Shown: positions 26,128-35,899, counted from the stretch's first letter. The stretch is DNA of 64,000 bases from an uncultured Nitrospira sp. (GCA_902500995.1 CABVSR010000003.1:1-64000); one strand, 5' to 3'. Notes: generated from the letters alone by a model not told the origin. Numbers and translations: made by a program.

Positions 26128-29100
26128 CACGACGTCATTGTTGAATTTTGCTCTTCAGCAAATGGCTGCGGAATCTTACCTTCAAGGAATCGAGTGGAAT
26201 AGCGCTCTTCAGGTTCGCCCTCGCTTATTACTCGGCAATAACAACGTGCCGGGTGTCGACCCGACAGAGGCAACTCTCGCGGGCAACACGAGATTTACAG
26301 GCGCGTTAGTGGAACGCTTCCTTAAGCAATACGACATACTCGATCATCACGCCAATGACGCCACGGGGTTCTCAGCCACGTTGATGCGCGATAGAAACAC
26401 TGGGGAGTACACGCTATCCTTCCGGAGCACGGAGGCAAAGCACCAAGCTGCCGGCGGTGATTGGGAGCGGGACGGATTATCCGGCGCTGATGGAGAAATC
26501 GCCAAAACGGGGTTTGCGTTGGCGCAATTGGTGAGCATGGAGAAGTATTACCGTTCGCTCAAGGCCGATCCCACCAAACTTCCAGCGGGGGTTGTCCTCA
26601 ATGTCACTGGCTATTCTTTGGGTGGTCATCTGGCGACGGTATTTACCGAACTTCATGCCAATGAAGTTCAAGCTGCCTATACCTTTAACGGGGCAGGGCG
26701 TGGGCGAATCCATGGCGGCACGACCGGACTTCCCGAAGGTGAACGGATCCGACAAATGCTGGAGGTGGCCGAAACGCAGCTTGATGCAATTGATCCCAGC
26801 TGGTTTAACAGTGGGAACATGGTGAATGTCTATACGGATCAGCAGTATCAAGATGTTCGGCAAAGCATCGTTCGAAGTTTCAATACCACCCGTTCGCTTT
26901 TTCCGCCGGGTGAGATCGGTACAGGCGCTGGTTTCGATCGGATCACTCAGCTGGTGGGGCTGGCGACCCATAACGATGGCGTTATGGTAGCCAATTCGGG
27001 CATTCACGGTAGGCCGACCACGATCTTTATCGAAGACCAGCCTAACGTCGAGGGTATCAGCCCGGGCCTTACGCACAGTATCACACTCATTGTGGACTCA
27101 CTGGCATTGAACGAATTGTTCCAAAGCGTTGATGGTAGTTTGCAGAAGAGCACTATCGAGGAGATATTCGCAGCGTCGTCCAGCCAATCTGCTTCAGGTT
27201 TTGTTGGGATGTCGGGCGTTGCAGAAGGAAATTCTCTCGAGCAAGCGCTGGACGCTCTTGGAGGCATCTTCGTTCCGAACTACACACCGACGTTGTTTGG
27301 TCGGGGAGGGCATGATTTTGGTAACCTCACGTTCAGGAACTCCTTTTACGACAATATACAAGCGGTCAAGGCCGCCGTGGGAACGGAGAGCTACCAGATC
27401 GTCAGCGTTGCCACTAGGACCAGCAGTGAGATCTTTGCCGTAGCCCGACAGGATGACGCTTCTGGCCTCGCGTATCGATATGCCCTCCGCGAGCTGAACC
27501 CATTTATCGTAACGGGTGTCGACTATCTCACGGTTCACAATCAAGATCATTCGCTTGATCTCTATGATGGGAGGACCGGGGCTGGTGTGTGGACTCAGAT
27601 GGCACTCAGCGACCGCGCCGAGCTGTTGGTCGAAAAATTTCGATTCAATCAGGCCAATGGATCTCCGGTCAGCCAGACGTTGTTCGTTGATGAAGCCACC
27701 TTCTTCTATAACCTTCGCGGGGCTACGGCGACAGAGACCGTCATCTTCGGGGACGCCGAAGGCCGGGAATATGTTGGGAGGAGGGGCGCCGATCATATAT
27801 ACGGAGGGGCTGGAGAGGACACGATTCGCGGTGCCGAAGGACAAGACTATCTTGAGGGAGGCGACGGCAATGACAACCTCTTTGGCGAAGCTCACAAGGA
27901 CACCCTAGTAGGACTGCAGGGCGAGGATTTCCTGGACGGAGGTCGTGGCGCTGATCGTCTGACTGGAGGTGTCGGGGATGACAGGTACATTGTTGACGAT
28001 CCAGGTGATCAAGTCGTGGAATTTGAGGGCGGAGGAACTGACCAGGTACAGGCCGACATCAGTTTTGCGCTGAGTACAAACGTGGAGCGCCTGATCCTTA
28101 CAGGATCAGGCAACATTGCTGGGACCGGCAATGACCTTGATAACCGCATAATAGGCAATAGCGGCAACAATAGGCTGGCAGGAGGAAGAGGCAACGACCT
28201 CCTCGAAGGCGGCATCGGATTCGATACGTACATCTATGATGCCGGTGACGGACTGGATCGGATTGAAGATAGCGATGCGCAGGGACAGATTGTTTTTGAC
28301 GGCCATTTGTTGCAGGGCGGTATTCGTCGTACAGGAGATGCCACGAATACCTATACGAGTCTCGATGGAAAAACGACCTATGCCATGTCCGGAACCGACC
28401 TGATTGTCAACGGGATACTCATCGTCAACGAGAACTTCCAAAGTGGCCAGATGGGGATTGAGTTGCGAGATGTTTCGGAGATGCCACACGACGCGGGTGC
28501 TCCCACAGGGTTCTTCAAAGACACCTACATAGGCAATGCAGATGGTGTGGAATATTCTCCAGGTTCTGGTGCAACAGAAATTTATGCGAACGGCGGAGAT
28601 GATACGCTCTTTGGAGATCATGTGCCAATTTTGGGCGCCTTCGATGATCTGTTGGATGGTGGCATCGGAAATGACGTATTTTGGGGTGGATTCGGAGAAG
28701 ATTATTTGATCGGTGGTCCTGGAGATGATTACGCATTCATGACTGAGGGGGATATGTTCCTGGGTGGAGACGGCGACGATTATGCAGTGGGTCTTGCCGA
28801 CTATTGGGATTTAAGAGGTCTTCGTATAGATGGCGGGGCGCACTATGCTAACGGTGGGGCAGGTAGCGACACGTTGATGGGGGAGATGGGAGCGGATGTG
28901 CTCGTGGGAGGAGATGGTAACGATGTCCTCCGCGGAGAGAATCGGCCAGCGGGCTGGATCAGTCTTTACTACGACAATTTTGCGTGGAATCGATCACCAC
29001 AGTCGGCCATGATCTCATTTTCCGGAGCCGACGATTACCTGGACGGCGGTGCGGGAAATGACCTGCTCGTCGGCGACGGCGGGGATGACATTCTGCTCGG

Positions 29101-32100
29101 CGGAACTGGGGACGATCGGCTCTATGGTGAATCGGATTTCACTCTGACTCTTCCCGGGGACGATTGGTTGGATGGTGGTGAGGGCAATGACCAGCTGTTC
29201 GGTGGAGCGGGCGTGGATTCCCTTTCGGGAGGGGACGGTGACGACCTCTTGGTCGGAGATTTCTCCGATGATCCCGATTCCGAAGATGTTCTTGATGGCG
29301 GCGCCGGGGCGGATGAGCTCCAGGGGGGCGGGGGTGACGACATTCTCTATGGTGGGAGCGGGATGGACCGGCTGGGCGGGTTCGCTGGAGATGATATCCT
29401 GGATGGCGGGGCTGACAATGATGAGTTGCAAGGCGGCCTCGGAGACGACGCGCTTTGGGGGGGAGTTGGTCACGATCGCATAATCGGCCAGGAAGGGGAT
29501 GACACGCTCTTTGGTGACGAGGGAGATGATGAGCTTGAGGGAAGTGTCGGCAGCGATGTTATGTTTGGCGGGGCTGACAATGACTCACTCTTTGGTCAGG
29601 ACGGACAGGATCTTCTTTCCGGCGAAGCCGGCGACGATTTGTTGAATGGGGGTGCGGGGAACGACGAGCTGGACGGAGGCGATGGCATAGACGATGTGCA
29701 GGGCCGGGAGGGGGATGATGTCTTGGTGGGTGGCACAGGGAACGACTTCTTATACGGCGATGGTAACAATCCTACCGTTCTGAGTCTCGTAGGGGGAGAC
29801 GATACATTAGACGGTGAGGATGGGGACGATCAGTTGTGGGCCGGTGCGGGAGAGGATCAGTTGTTTGGTGGTGAAGGACATGATCAGCTGGTCGGTGACG
29901 TAGGTGACGATCACCTCTACGGTGAAGGCGGTGATGATGTTCTCTTTGGGGACACCTCCCTCTTTATTGCCGAAGCCGGAGCTGATGTGCTGGATGGTGG
30001 TGATGGAAATGATGTGCTTCAGGGCGGGGGCGGCGATGATGATCTTCAGGGTGGAGTCGGGGACGATCGTCTGGTCGGCGGCGGAGGGCTCGATACCTAT
30101 CGGTTCAATTTAGGAGATGGCATCGACTCTATCGAGGACAACGCCGTGCAGGCCAACAGACTCGTTTTTGGAGCCGGAATCACCCTGGACTCGCTGACCT
30201 TGGATGTGGCACCTGCTGACACCCTGGTGCTGCGCGTGGGCAATGGTGGAGATTCGATTCAGATCACCGGGTTTGGATTAAACGGTCCCGCCGATTTCCA
30301 TACCATCCGTCAATTTGAATTTCATGATGGGACGGTATTGACGGATGGCGAATTGTTTGCCCGCGGATTTCAGTTATCCTCCCCAGCAAATGGCGGATCG
30401 CTGCAAGGAACGAGCTTTGCCGATCATATGCAAGGCAGCCAAGTCGGGGATTGGCTGCATGGGCGTGGGGGCAACGATGTGTTGCTGAGTGGATTGGGCG
30501 ATGATGTCCTAGAAGGTGAAGAAGGTGACGATGAGTTAGATGGTGGCGCTGGAGACGACCGACTGTATGGAAACGAGGGGCACAACCTGTTGCGCGGTGG
30601 TGAGGGGAACGACATTCTAGATGCGGCGGGTCTTGGAGATCAGCTCTCCGGTGGTGCGGGGGATGATGCATACCATCTCCGGTCAATAGGAGGTCATGTC
30701 ATCACCGAGGAAACGAATGCGGGCCAGGACACGGTTTACCTGACGTCGAATGAGTCGCTCACCTTTCAGGCTCCGATCAACGTCGAAAACGTGCGGATTG
30801 AGGATGATGTGCCCCTTGATCCGACGATTCAGGTGAATTTGGTTGGCAATGCTCTAGACAATGAACTGTCTGGCTCTCACCGGCTCGACGGACAAGCGGG
30901 TAACGACACGCTAATAGGGACCGGCGACAATACGTTTGTGTTCGGACCTGGATACGGCCAGGACGTGGTGCGGATGGGGATGCAAATGTATGCCCGTTCG
31001 GGCCTGGATCAAGTGCAATTTCTTGCAGGCGTGACACCGGCCAGTCTGAGTTTCGAAGGGCAGGCGAACGATCTAGTCGTGAAGGTGACTGGAACTGCCG
31101 ACGAGTTGCGCCTGAAGTCCTATTTCGAATCTCCTGCAAACAAGGTTGATCAGTTCATCTTTTCCGATGGGACCATCTGGACTTCTGAAGAGATCGATGC
31201 CCGCGTACGCACCCGCATCGGCATCGAGGCCGACGAATCATTTTACGGCTCGACTGGCGACGATACGATTCGAGGCATGGGAGGAAATGATCAAATCAGA
31301 GCCGACGTCGGAAATGATGTGCTTGACGGAGGCACCGGGAACGATTTCTTAGAAGGATTTAGTGGAAATGATGTCTATGTGTTCGGTCGTGGTTATGGGC
31401 ACGATTCGATTGACGAGCAAGGCGACAGCGCTGATATAGATATACTCCAACTCATCGATGGAATTACGCCGGGCGATATCACCCTACAGGCAACGCCTGA
31501 TTTTGGAACTACTGCTCTTCTCACCATCAAGAATACTGCAGACCAAGTCGCCCTTGGAGGATTTTTCTTCTATGAAGGGGCGCGCGTTGATCAAATCCAA
31601 TTCAGCGATGGAACGATATGGGACTACAGCACCATGCTAGCCCGCGTGGAAGGCGTCAATCTTGTCGGCACCGAAGATACGGACTATTACTACGGAAATG
31701 TGACGAACGATGTGCTGTTTGGCTTGGGCGGGGACGACACTCTCTCAGGTGGCGCAGGAAATGACACCCTGGACGGAGGCAGTGGCGCGGATTACATGAC
31801 GGGTGGAACCGGAAATGATGTGTATGTCGTCGACGATATTGACGACATGGTGACGGAGCAAGGCGGACAGGGTACGGATACGGTACAGAGCAGTCGGAGT
31901 TACCTACTGGGTGCGAACCTGGAGAATCTCACTCTTACCGGAAGCGCCGCCATCAATGGTACCGGCAACTCGCTTAATAATACCCTAGTTGGAAATAGTG
32001 CGATGAATCTGCTGGCCGGTGGGGCGGGGAATGACACCTATATAGTCGGCTTCGGCGACACCGTTGTGGAGGCGGCCAGTGCCGGGGCCGACACTGTAAA

Positions 32101-33337
32101 GTCTGATATCAGCTGGACGTTGGGCGCGAATGTCGAACATCTTGTCTTGACGGGCGTTGCCGCTGTTAACGGGACCGGTAATAATCTTGCAAATACCATC
32201 TCCGGTAACAGCGCCGGAAATATCCTTAGCGGAGAATCTGGGGCGGATACGCTGATCGGGGCGCAGGGGGATGATCTGTATATTGTGGACAATGTCGGCG
32301 ACAGAGTCACGGAATTAACCGGTGAAGGGCTAGATACGATTCAGAGTTCCGTGACGTATGCCTTGGGCGCCAATGTAGAGAATCTTACCCTGAACGGTAC
32401 GGCCGCGATCAACGGGACCGGAAATGGATTGGACAACGTGCTGATTGGAAATAGCGCTGCGAACCGGCTGACCGGAGGGGCGGGACACGATACGTATGTC
32501 GTGGGTGCAGGCGATACCATCGTCGAGGGCGCAAATGCCGGGATCGATACCGTTCAGAGTTCTGTGACTCATACTCTCGCAGCGAATGTCGAAAATCTCA
32601 CTCTCCTAGGCACAGGAGCTATTAACGGTACAGGGAATGGGCTCAACAATATTCTTGTCGGCAATAATGCCGTGAACACACTGGCCGGCGGTGCCGGAGA
32701 TGATACCTATGTGGTCGGCGCGGGCGACACGGTCGTCGAAGCAGCGAACGCCGGCATTGATACAGTGCAAAGTTCGGCGACCTGGACATTGGGAGCGAAC
32801 GTCGAAAATCTCAGTCTTTCCGGGGTAGCCGCCATCAATGGAGCGGGCAACACGTTGGCCAACGTTGTAACTGGGAACGCCGGAAATAACATCCTAACTG
32901 GTGGCGATGGCAACGATACACTGTCTGGCGGTAAAGGGAACGATGCGCTTAATGGCGGGACGGGCAGTGACGTGTTTCAGCTCACTCGTGGAGATGGCCA
33001 GGACACGATTATCGATGCCAGTGGGACCGGTGATCGATTGAGCTATGCGACGGGAATTAATCCGCTGGATCTCATTTTAAGTCAGAGTGCCAATGATCTG
33101 CGCATTGCGGTATATGGCTCGACGGATCAAGTGACCATAGCCAACTGGTATGCAGGCGCAGCCAACCAGATTGAAACGGTTCAAGCCGGTAATGGGCAAC
33201 AATTGATGAACACTCAGGTGAATCAACTCATTCAGGCTATGGCGGGATTTACCCAGCAGACCGGACTAAGTTGGGATCAGGCGATTGCCCAGCGGCCCCA
33301 GGACGTCCAACAAGTTCTTGCCGCGAACTGGCACTAA
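26117..33337 (+). CDS. Giant RTX protein with N-terminal lipase-like domain
   Basis: The 2406-residue protein is the likely type I secretion substrate. Residues 1-330 look like a lipase-type alpha/beta hydrolase. The nucleophile elbow is G165-Y-S-L-G-G with Ser167, and a possible catalytic His320 lies in G-L-T-H-S-I-T-L. From about residue 555 come many Gly-Gly-x-Gly-x-Asp-x-(L/F) nonapeptides that would bind calcium, interrupted by several haemolysin-related domains (about 1330-1410, 1610-1690, 1755-1840 and 2295-2375). Four to five 71-residue repeats lie at about 1931-2260. There is no Sec signal; secretion signals of this class are C-terminal. AAGGAG precedes the ATG at 26117. Confidence 0.93.
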   Translation: MPSNTTSLLNFALQQMAAESYLQGIEWNSALQVRPRLLLGNNNVPGVDPTEATLAGNTRFTGALVERFLKQYDILDHHANDATGFSATLMRDRNTGEYTLSFRSTEAKHQAAGGDWERDGLSGADGEIAKTGFALAQLVSMEKYYRSLKADPTKLPAGVVLNVTGYSLGGHLATVFTELHANEVQAAYTFNGAGRGRIHGGTTGLPEGERIRQMLEVAETQLDAIDPSWFNSGNMVNVYTDQQYQDVRQSIVRSFNTTRSLFPPGEIGTGAGFDRITQLVGLATHNDGVMVANSGIHGRPTTIFIEDQPNVEGISPGLTHSITLIVDSLALNELFQSVDGSLQKSTIEEIFAASSSQSASGFVGMSGVAEGNSLEQALDALGGIFVPNYTPTLFGRGGHDFGNLTFRNSFYDNIQAVKAAVGTESYQIVSVATRTSSEIFAVARQDDASGLAYRYALRELNPFIVTGVDYLTVHNQDHSLDLYDGRTGAGVWTQMALSDRAELLVEKFRFNQANGSPVSQTLFVDEATFFYNLRGATATETVIFGDAEGREYVGRRGADHIYGGAGEDTIRGAEGQDYLEGGDGNDNLFGEAHKDTLVGLQGEDFLDGGRGADRLTGGVGDDRYIVDDPGDQVVEFEGGGTDQVQADISFALSTNVERLILTGSGNIAGTGNDLDNRIIGNSGNNRLAGGRGNDLLEGGIGFDTYIYDAGDGLDRIEDSDAQGQIVFDGHLLQGGIRRTGDATNTYTSLDGKTTYAMSGTDLIVNGILIVNENFQSGQMGIELRDVSEMPHDAGAPTGFFKDTYIGNADGVEYSPGSGATEIYANGGDDTLFGDHVPILGAFDDLLDGGIGNDVFWGGFGEDYLIGGPGDDYAFMTEGDMFLGGDGDDYAVGLADYWDLRGLRIDGGAHYANGGAGSDTLMGEMGADVLVGGDGNDVLRGENRPAGWISLYYDNFAWNRSPQSAMISFSGADDYLDGGAGNDLLVGDGGDDILLGGTGDDRLYGESDFTLTLPGDDWLDGGEGNDQLFGGAGVDSLSGGDGDDLLVGDFSDDPDSEDVLDGGAGADELQGGGGDDILYGGSGMDRLGGFAGDDILDGGADNDELQGGLGDDALWGGVGHDRIIGQEGDDTLFGDEGDDELEGSVGSDVMFGGADNDSLFGQDGQDLLSGEAGDDLLNGGAGNDELDGGDGIDDVQGREGDDVLVGGTGNDFLYGDGNNPTVLSLVGGDDTLDGEDGDDQLWAGAGEDQLFGGEGHDQLVGDVGDDHLYGEGGDDVLFGDTSLFIAEAGADVLDGGDGNDVLQGGGGDDDLQGGVGDDRLVGGGGLDTYRFNLGDGIDSIEDNAVQANRLVFGAGITLDSLTLDVAPADTLVLRVGNGGDSIQITGFGLNGPADFHTIRQFEFHDGTVLTDGELFARGFQLSSPANGGSLQGTSFADHMQGSQVGDWLHGRGGNDVLLSGLGDDVLEGEEGDDELDGGAGDDRLYGNEGHNLLRGGEGNDILDAAGLGDQLSGGAGDDAYHLRSIGGHVITEETNAGQDTVYLTSNESLTFQAPINVENVRIEDDVPLDPTIQVNLVGNALDNELSGSHRLDGQAGNDTLIGTGDNTFVFGPGYGQDVVRMGMQMYARSGLDQVQFLAGVTPASLSFEGQANDLVVKVTGTADELRLKSYFESPANKVDQFIFSDGTIWTSEEIDARVRTRIGIEADESFYGSTGDDTIRGMGGNDQIRADVGNDVLDGGTGNDFLEGFSGNDVYVFGRGYGHDSIDEQGDSADIDILQLIDGITPGDITLQATPDFGTTALLTIKNTADQVALGGFFFYEGARVDQIQFSDGTIWDYSTMLARVEGVNLVGTEDTDYYYGNVTNDVLFGLGGDDTLSGGAGNDTLDGGSGADYMTGGTGNDVYVVDDIDDMVTEQGGQGTDTVQSSRSYLLGANLENLTLTGSAAINGTGNSLNNTLVGNSAMNLLAGGAGNDTYIVGFGDTVVEAASAGADTVKSDISWTLGANVEHLVLTGVAAVNGTGNNLANTISGNSAGNILSGESGADTLIGAQGDDLYIVDNVGDRVTELTGEGLDTIQSSVTYALGANVENLTLNGTAAINGTGNGLDNVLIGNSAANRLTGGAGHDTYVVGAGDTIVEGANAGIDTVQSSVTHTLAANVENLTLLGTGAINGTGNGLNNILVGNNAVNTLAGGAGDDTYVVGAGDTVVEAANAGIDTVQSSATWTLGANVENLSLSGVAAINGAGNTLANVVTGNAGNNILTGGDGNDTLSGGKGNDALNGGTGSDVFQLTRGDGQDTIIDASGTGDRLSYATGINPLDLILSQSANDLRIAVYGSTDQVTIANWYAGAANQIETVQAGNGQQLMNTQVNQLIQAMAGFTQQTGLSWDQAIAQRPQDVQQVLAANWH
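27782..30680 (+). repeat. RTX calcium-binding nonapeptide array within the RTX gene
   Basis: Codons for G-G-x-G-x-D-x-hydrophobic-x nonapeptides recur densely through this part of the gene, with linkers of varied length. Such parallel beta-rolls fold only when calcium is bound outside the cell. Confidence 0.9.
31907..32905 (+). repeat. Tandem 213-base (71-residue) repeats within the RTX gene
   Basis: Codons for L-G-A-N-V-E-N-L-x-L start at 31907, 32120, 32363, 32576 and 32789. The spacings are 213, 243, 213 and 213 bases, all in frame. Each unit continues with A-I-N-G-T-G-N and D-T-Y-V-V-G-A-G-D-T-V-V-E. The second unit has a 10-residue insertion carrying an extra D-D-L-Y-I-V motif. Confidence 0.9.
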
Positions 33338-33341
33338 CATT

Positions 33342-33385
33342 GAGCCTCCGTCCCGCCTTTGAGGCGGGACGGAGGCTCCCTTTTT
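33342..33385 (+). terminator. Rho-independent terminator of the RTX operon
   Basis: A perfect 16-bp stem (33342-33357 with 33363-33378), a 5-base loop and a CC-TTTTT tail begin four bases after the RTX stop codon. Confidence 0.95.
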
Positions 33386-33611
33386 CGCTCGTCTTCTCTC
33401 CTCAGATCCATCAGACCAAGCCCGCATTGCGACGAATCAGTACCTAGCCCATGGGAAGTGCAGTGTGGCTCAATTGCCCCATACCGAGGAGGTACAGCCT
33501 CTGAGTAATGGTCCGAGGCATGGTCGATGGTACAGTCAGAACATCGCTGCAAGTGCGGCACATCAGAATGTGATCGCCCCCCAGTCAACGGGGCGGATGA
33601 GGAGGTTTACG

Positions 33612-34106
33612 ATGTCGACACGCACGGTACTCTGCGTCACCTTTAGTATGATGCTCGTCGGCGGGATCCTGGGATGTACCACGGTGAAATCCGGCTCTTC
33701 CACCATCCTCCCGAGCAGCGCATTTTTCCAGCTCGACCCCTCAGAATTAAAGCCGCTTCAAGCGATTGCTCATGTGCAGGATGTCAGAATGAAGAATTGC
33801 CATAAGGGACCAGCCTGTGAGGATGCCTACTACACTCGGGCCTTGGTCGCGTTGTTTGAAAATCGAGCCGACGCCATCACCGTATTTCAAGAGTTACGAA
33901 CCGCTATGCCCAATAGTCGGTATGAGGTGGCGACGAAGGGCTGGTTGAATTTGCTTCAAGATGCATCGCTCCCTTCCAACCATAACAAGGCCCTTATGAT
34001 TCAGTTAAGACAGGAAGTGCTCCGCAACCTATTGGACCGGTCTGAACCTACCACGGCAAGAGCAGTAAAAGATCAGGACCGGCGTGTCGCAGGGCTCGTT
34101 CGCTGA
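33612..34106 (+). CDS. Small putative lipoprotein, unknown function
   Basis: A 164-residue protein with a signal peptide ending G-G-I-L-G-C (Cys22 lipidated). The mature part contains C-H-K-G-P-A-C-E-D-A-Y-Y-T-R-A-L-V-A-L-F-E-N-R. This pattern suggests a helical repeat stabilised by a Cys pair spaced four residues apart. No family is recognised. I use the ATG at 33612, preceded by GAGGAGG, because the longer upstream frame lacks a signal peptide and overlaps the terminator region's downstream sequence. A possible hairpin terminator follows. Confidence 0.75.
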   Translation: MSTRTVLCVTFSMMLVGGILGCTTVKSGSSTILPSSAFFQLDPSELKPLQAIAHVQDVRMKNCHKGPACEDAYYTRALVALFENRADAITVFQELRTAMPNSRYEVATKGWLNLLQDASLPSNHNKALMIQLRQEVLRNLLDRSEPTTARAVKDQDRRVAGLVR

Positions 34107-34133
34107 CCGACGTACCGACCTTTCTTTCCCCGC

Positions 34134-34161
34134 CGGCCGGCAAGGCGCATCTTGCCGGCCG
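34134..34161 (+). terminator. Possible terminator hairpin
   Basis: An 11-bp GC-rich stem (34134-34144 with 34151-34161) and a 6-base loop stand 28 bases after the lipoprotein stop. The following sequence is only mildly T-rich. Confidence 0.45.
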
Positions 34162-34357
34162 CGCTTCTTCTGGCGGTGATACCGCAACTTTCACATCCAT
34201 CAAGGCTCAGGAAGCGTTTCGAACCAACATCGCTATCGACGCCCCTTCACTGTTGTGATGTGCATTCATGCAGTTGAGTTTGCCTGCCGGCACGGCTACA
34301 CTTTACGCGTAAGTGGACGTGACCTGCCTCTGGACCTATCGCAGATGGGAGGACTGT

Positions 34358-35209
34358 ATGCGACTCGTTAGTGCAGCCGCCGTGCTGGCCGTTATCATGT
34401 TTTTTGACTTGGGGATGGCTTCGGCGGTCGAACCACAGATTACCCCAGGAGGTGCCGCTTCGGAATCTGCCAAAGGTAAGGATGGTGCACCGATGGTGCT
34501 CATTCCTGCTGGGGCATTTACGATGGGAAGCAACGACGGACTTCCTGCTGAACGACCGGAGCACGTCGTCACTCTCGACGCCTTTTATATCGACCGCTAT
34601 GAAGTTTCAATGGCGCATTACCGGTCATTTCTCGTGGGTGCGAAGCATGATGCCCCTCCCACCTGGGACGATGAGGCCGCAGAGACGGTCGGCGATCGCC
34701 CGGCAGTCGGAATGGGCTGGGCTGATGCCAAGGCCTATTGTGCATGGGCAGGGAAACGGCTTCCGACGGAAGCCGAGTGGGAAAAAGCGGCGCGAGGTAC
34801 CGACGGTCGGCGGTACCCCTGGGGGCAGATGCAACCGTTCGTCGACATTGCGAATTACAATCGCGGGGTATGGGTAAATGAGGCGGTGACGCTCGTCGGC
34901 GTGAGCGGTGGCGTGGAAGGAATGAGTGTGCGCCATGGATTGAAGGAAGGTGGGCGTAGCCCATATGGGCTTCATCACATGGCAGGGAATGCTGCTGAAT
35001 GGGTAGCCGATTGGTACGACCGCGAATACTATTCGAAGAGTCCTGAGAAAAATCCTCCTGGTCCGGCAACCGGGGAGAAGAAAGTGATACGGGGTGGGGC
35101 CTGGTCCGATCTGCCGGTAGCATTACGATCGTCAGCGCGGGTGTCAGCAGAACCGGATTTTCAGGATCGGGCCATCGGATTCCGTTGCGCAATGAGTCAG
35201 GCACAGTAG
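34358..35209 (+). CDS. Formylglycine-generating-enzyme-like (SUMF1/EgtB-type) exported protein
   Basis: The 283-residue product begins with a signal peptide (about residues 1-24, ending A-S-A). An FGE-sulfatase fold follows. Its hallmarks are P-A-G-A-F-T-M-G-S, D-R-Y-E-V-S-x-A-H-Y, A-Y-C-A-W-A-G-K-R-L-P-T-E-A-E-W-E-K-A-A-R-G, R-Y-P-W-G, G-N-A-A-E-W-V-A-D-W-Y and V-I-R-G-G-A-W. SUMF1 enzymes modify sulfatases and EgtB makes ergothioneine. Many bacterial relatives have no assigned role, and no sulfatase gene is nearby. GGGAGGA precedes the ATG at 34358. It may act with the cytochrome c encoded next, but this is only adjacency. Confidence 0.88.
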   Translation: MRLVSAAAVLAVIMFFDLGMASAVEPQITPGGAASESAKGKDGAPMVLIPAGAFTMGSNDGLPAERPEHVVTLDAFYIDRYEVSMAHYRSFLVGAKHDAPPTWDDEAAETVGDRPAVGMGWADAKAYCAWAGKRLPTEAEWEKAARGTDGRRYPWGQMQPFVDIANYNRGVWVNEAVTLVGVSGGVEGMSVRHGLKEGGRSPYGLHHMAGNAAEWVADWYDREYYSKSPEKNPPGPATGEKKVIRGGAWSDLPVALRSSARVSAEPDFQDRAIGFRCAMSQAQ

Positions 35210-35302
35210 CTGCTGCCTGGGAATGGTTGTCTTCAGGACTGTCCCGATATAGGGCGGAAAAGCAAATTTTCAATGTGTTTGCGAGGTTCATGATCCGGGT
35301 GT

Positions 35303-35809
35303 ATGACTGCTTCAAACGTGTCCCCATCCCCTCCCCCTTCACAGCACAACAATAAAGCGATTGCGGCATTAGTTGCCGGATTGGTGTTGTTGCTTGCCTT
35401 GGTGGGAATTCAGAATGCCCCGCCCCCGTCCGCATTGGCTCCGGCTGTTCCAAGGATAGACCCGAATCTGGTTCCGTTGGTGACGGGAGAGGAACCAATT
35501 CAAGAGCTCTTTGTGCGAGCCGGTTGTGTCGTCTGCCACCGGATTCCGGGTATTGCGGGGGCTGATGGGAAGGTCGGGCCTCCGCTCTGGTTGGGGAAGA
35601 CCGGAGCGGCTCGTCTGGCTGATCCCCAGTATCGAGGGCAAGCGCAGACCGTGCGAGAATATATTGTCGAATCAGTCGTATCACCCGGTACCTATGTGGT
35701 GCCGGGTTTTCCTGCTGACACGATGCCGGTGTGGTATGGAAGGAAATTGACGGCTGGAGCGCTGGATAAGATAGCCGCGTATCTCGAACTCGCCATGGAT
35801 GAGCCCTAG
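35303..35809 (+). CDS. Membrane-anchored mono-haem cytochrome c
   Basis: A 168-residue protein with one N-terminal membrane anchor (about residues 18-38) and a periplasmic cytochrome c domain. The haem attachment motif is C75-V-V-C-H79, and M141 in D-T-M-P is the probable sixth ligand. The G-P-x-L-W segment and the Y-I-V-E-S-V-V-S-P-G-x-Y-V-V-P-G-F helix are usual for small class I cytochromes. It could donate electrons to a membrane oxidase or another periplasmic redox protein. It ends 90 bases before the convergent pilU gene. Confidence 0.92.
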   Translation: MTASNVSPSPPPSQHNNKAIAALVAGLVLLLALVGIQNAPPPSALAPAVPRIDPNLVPLVTGEEPIQELFVRAGCVVCHRIPGIAGADGKVGPPLWLGKTGAARLADPQYRGQAQTVREYIVESVVSPGTYVVPGFPADTMPVWYGRKLTAGALDKIAAYLELAMDEP

Positions 35810-35899
35810 CGAGGGTGGTTGTTACTGCTGACTTGACGCGATGCCTGAGGCAGAGGTTCAACGCTTCGCGCCCATTCTAGACAGGCATTCGCGAAAAGA

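Noticed and set aside
34569-35861. A 430-codon minus-strand frame across the FGE-like and cytochrome c genes
   Set aside because: It is antisense to two well-supported genes and has a Pro/Ser/Arg-rich, family-less composition typical of GC-rich shadow frames.
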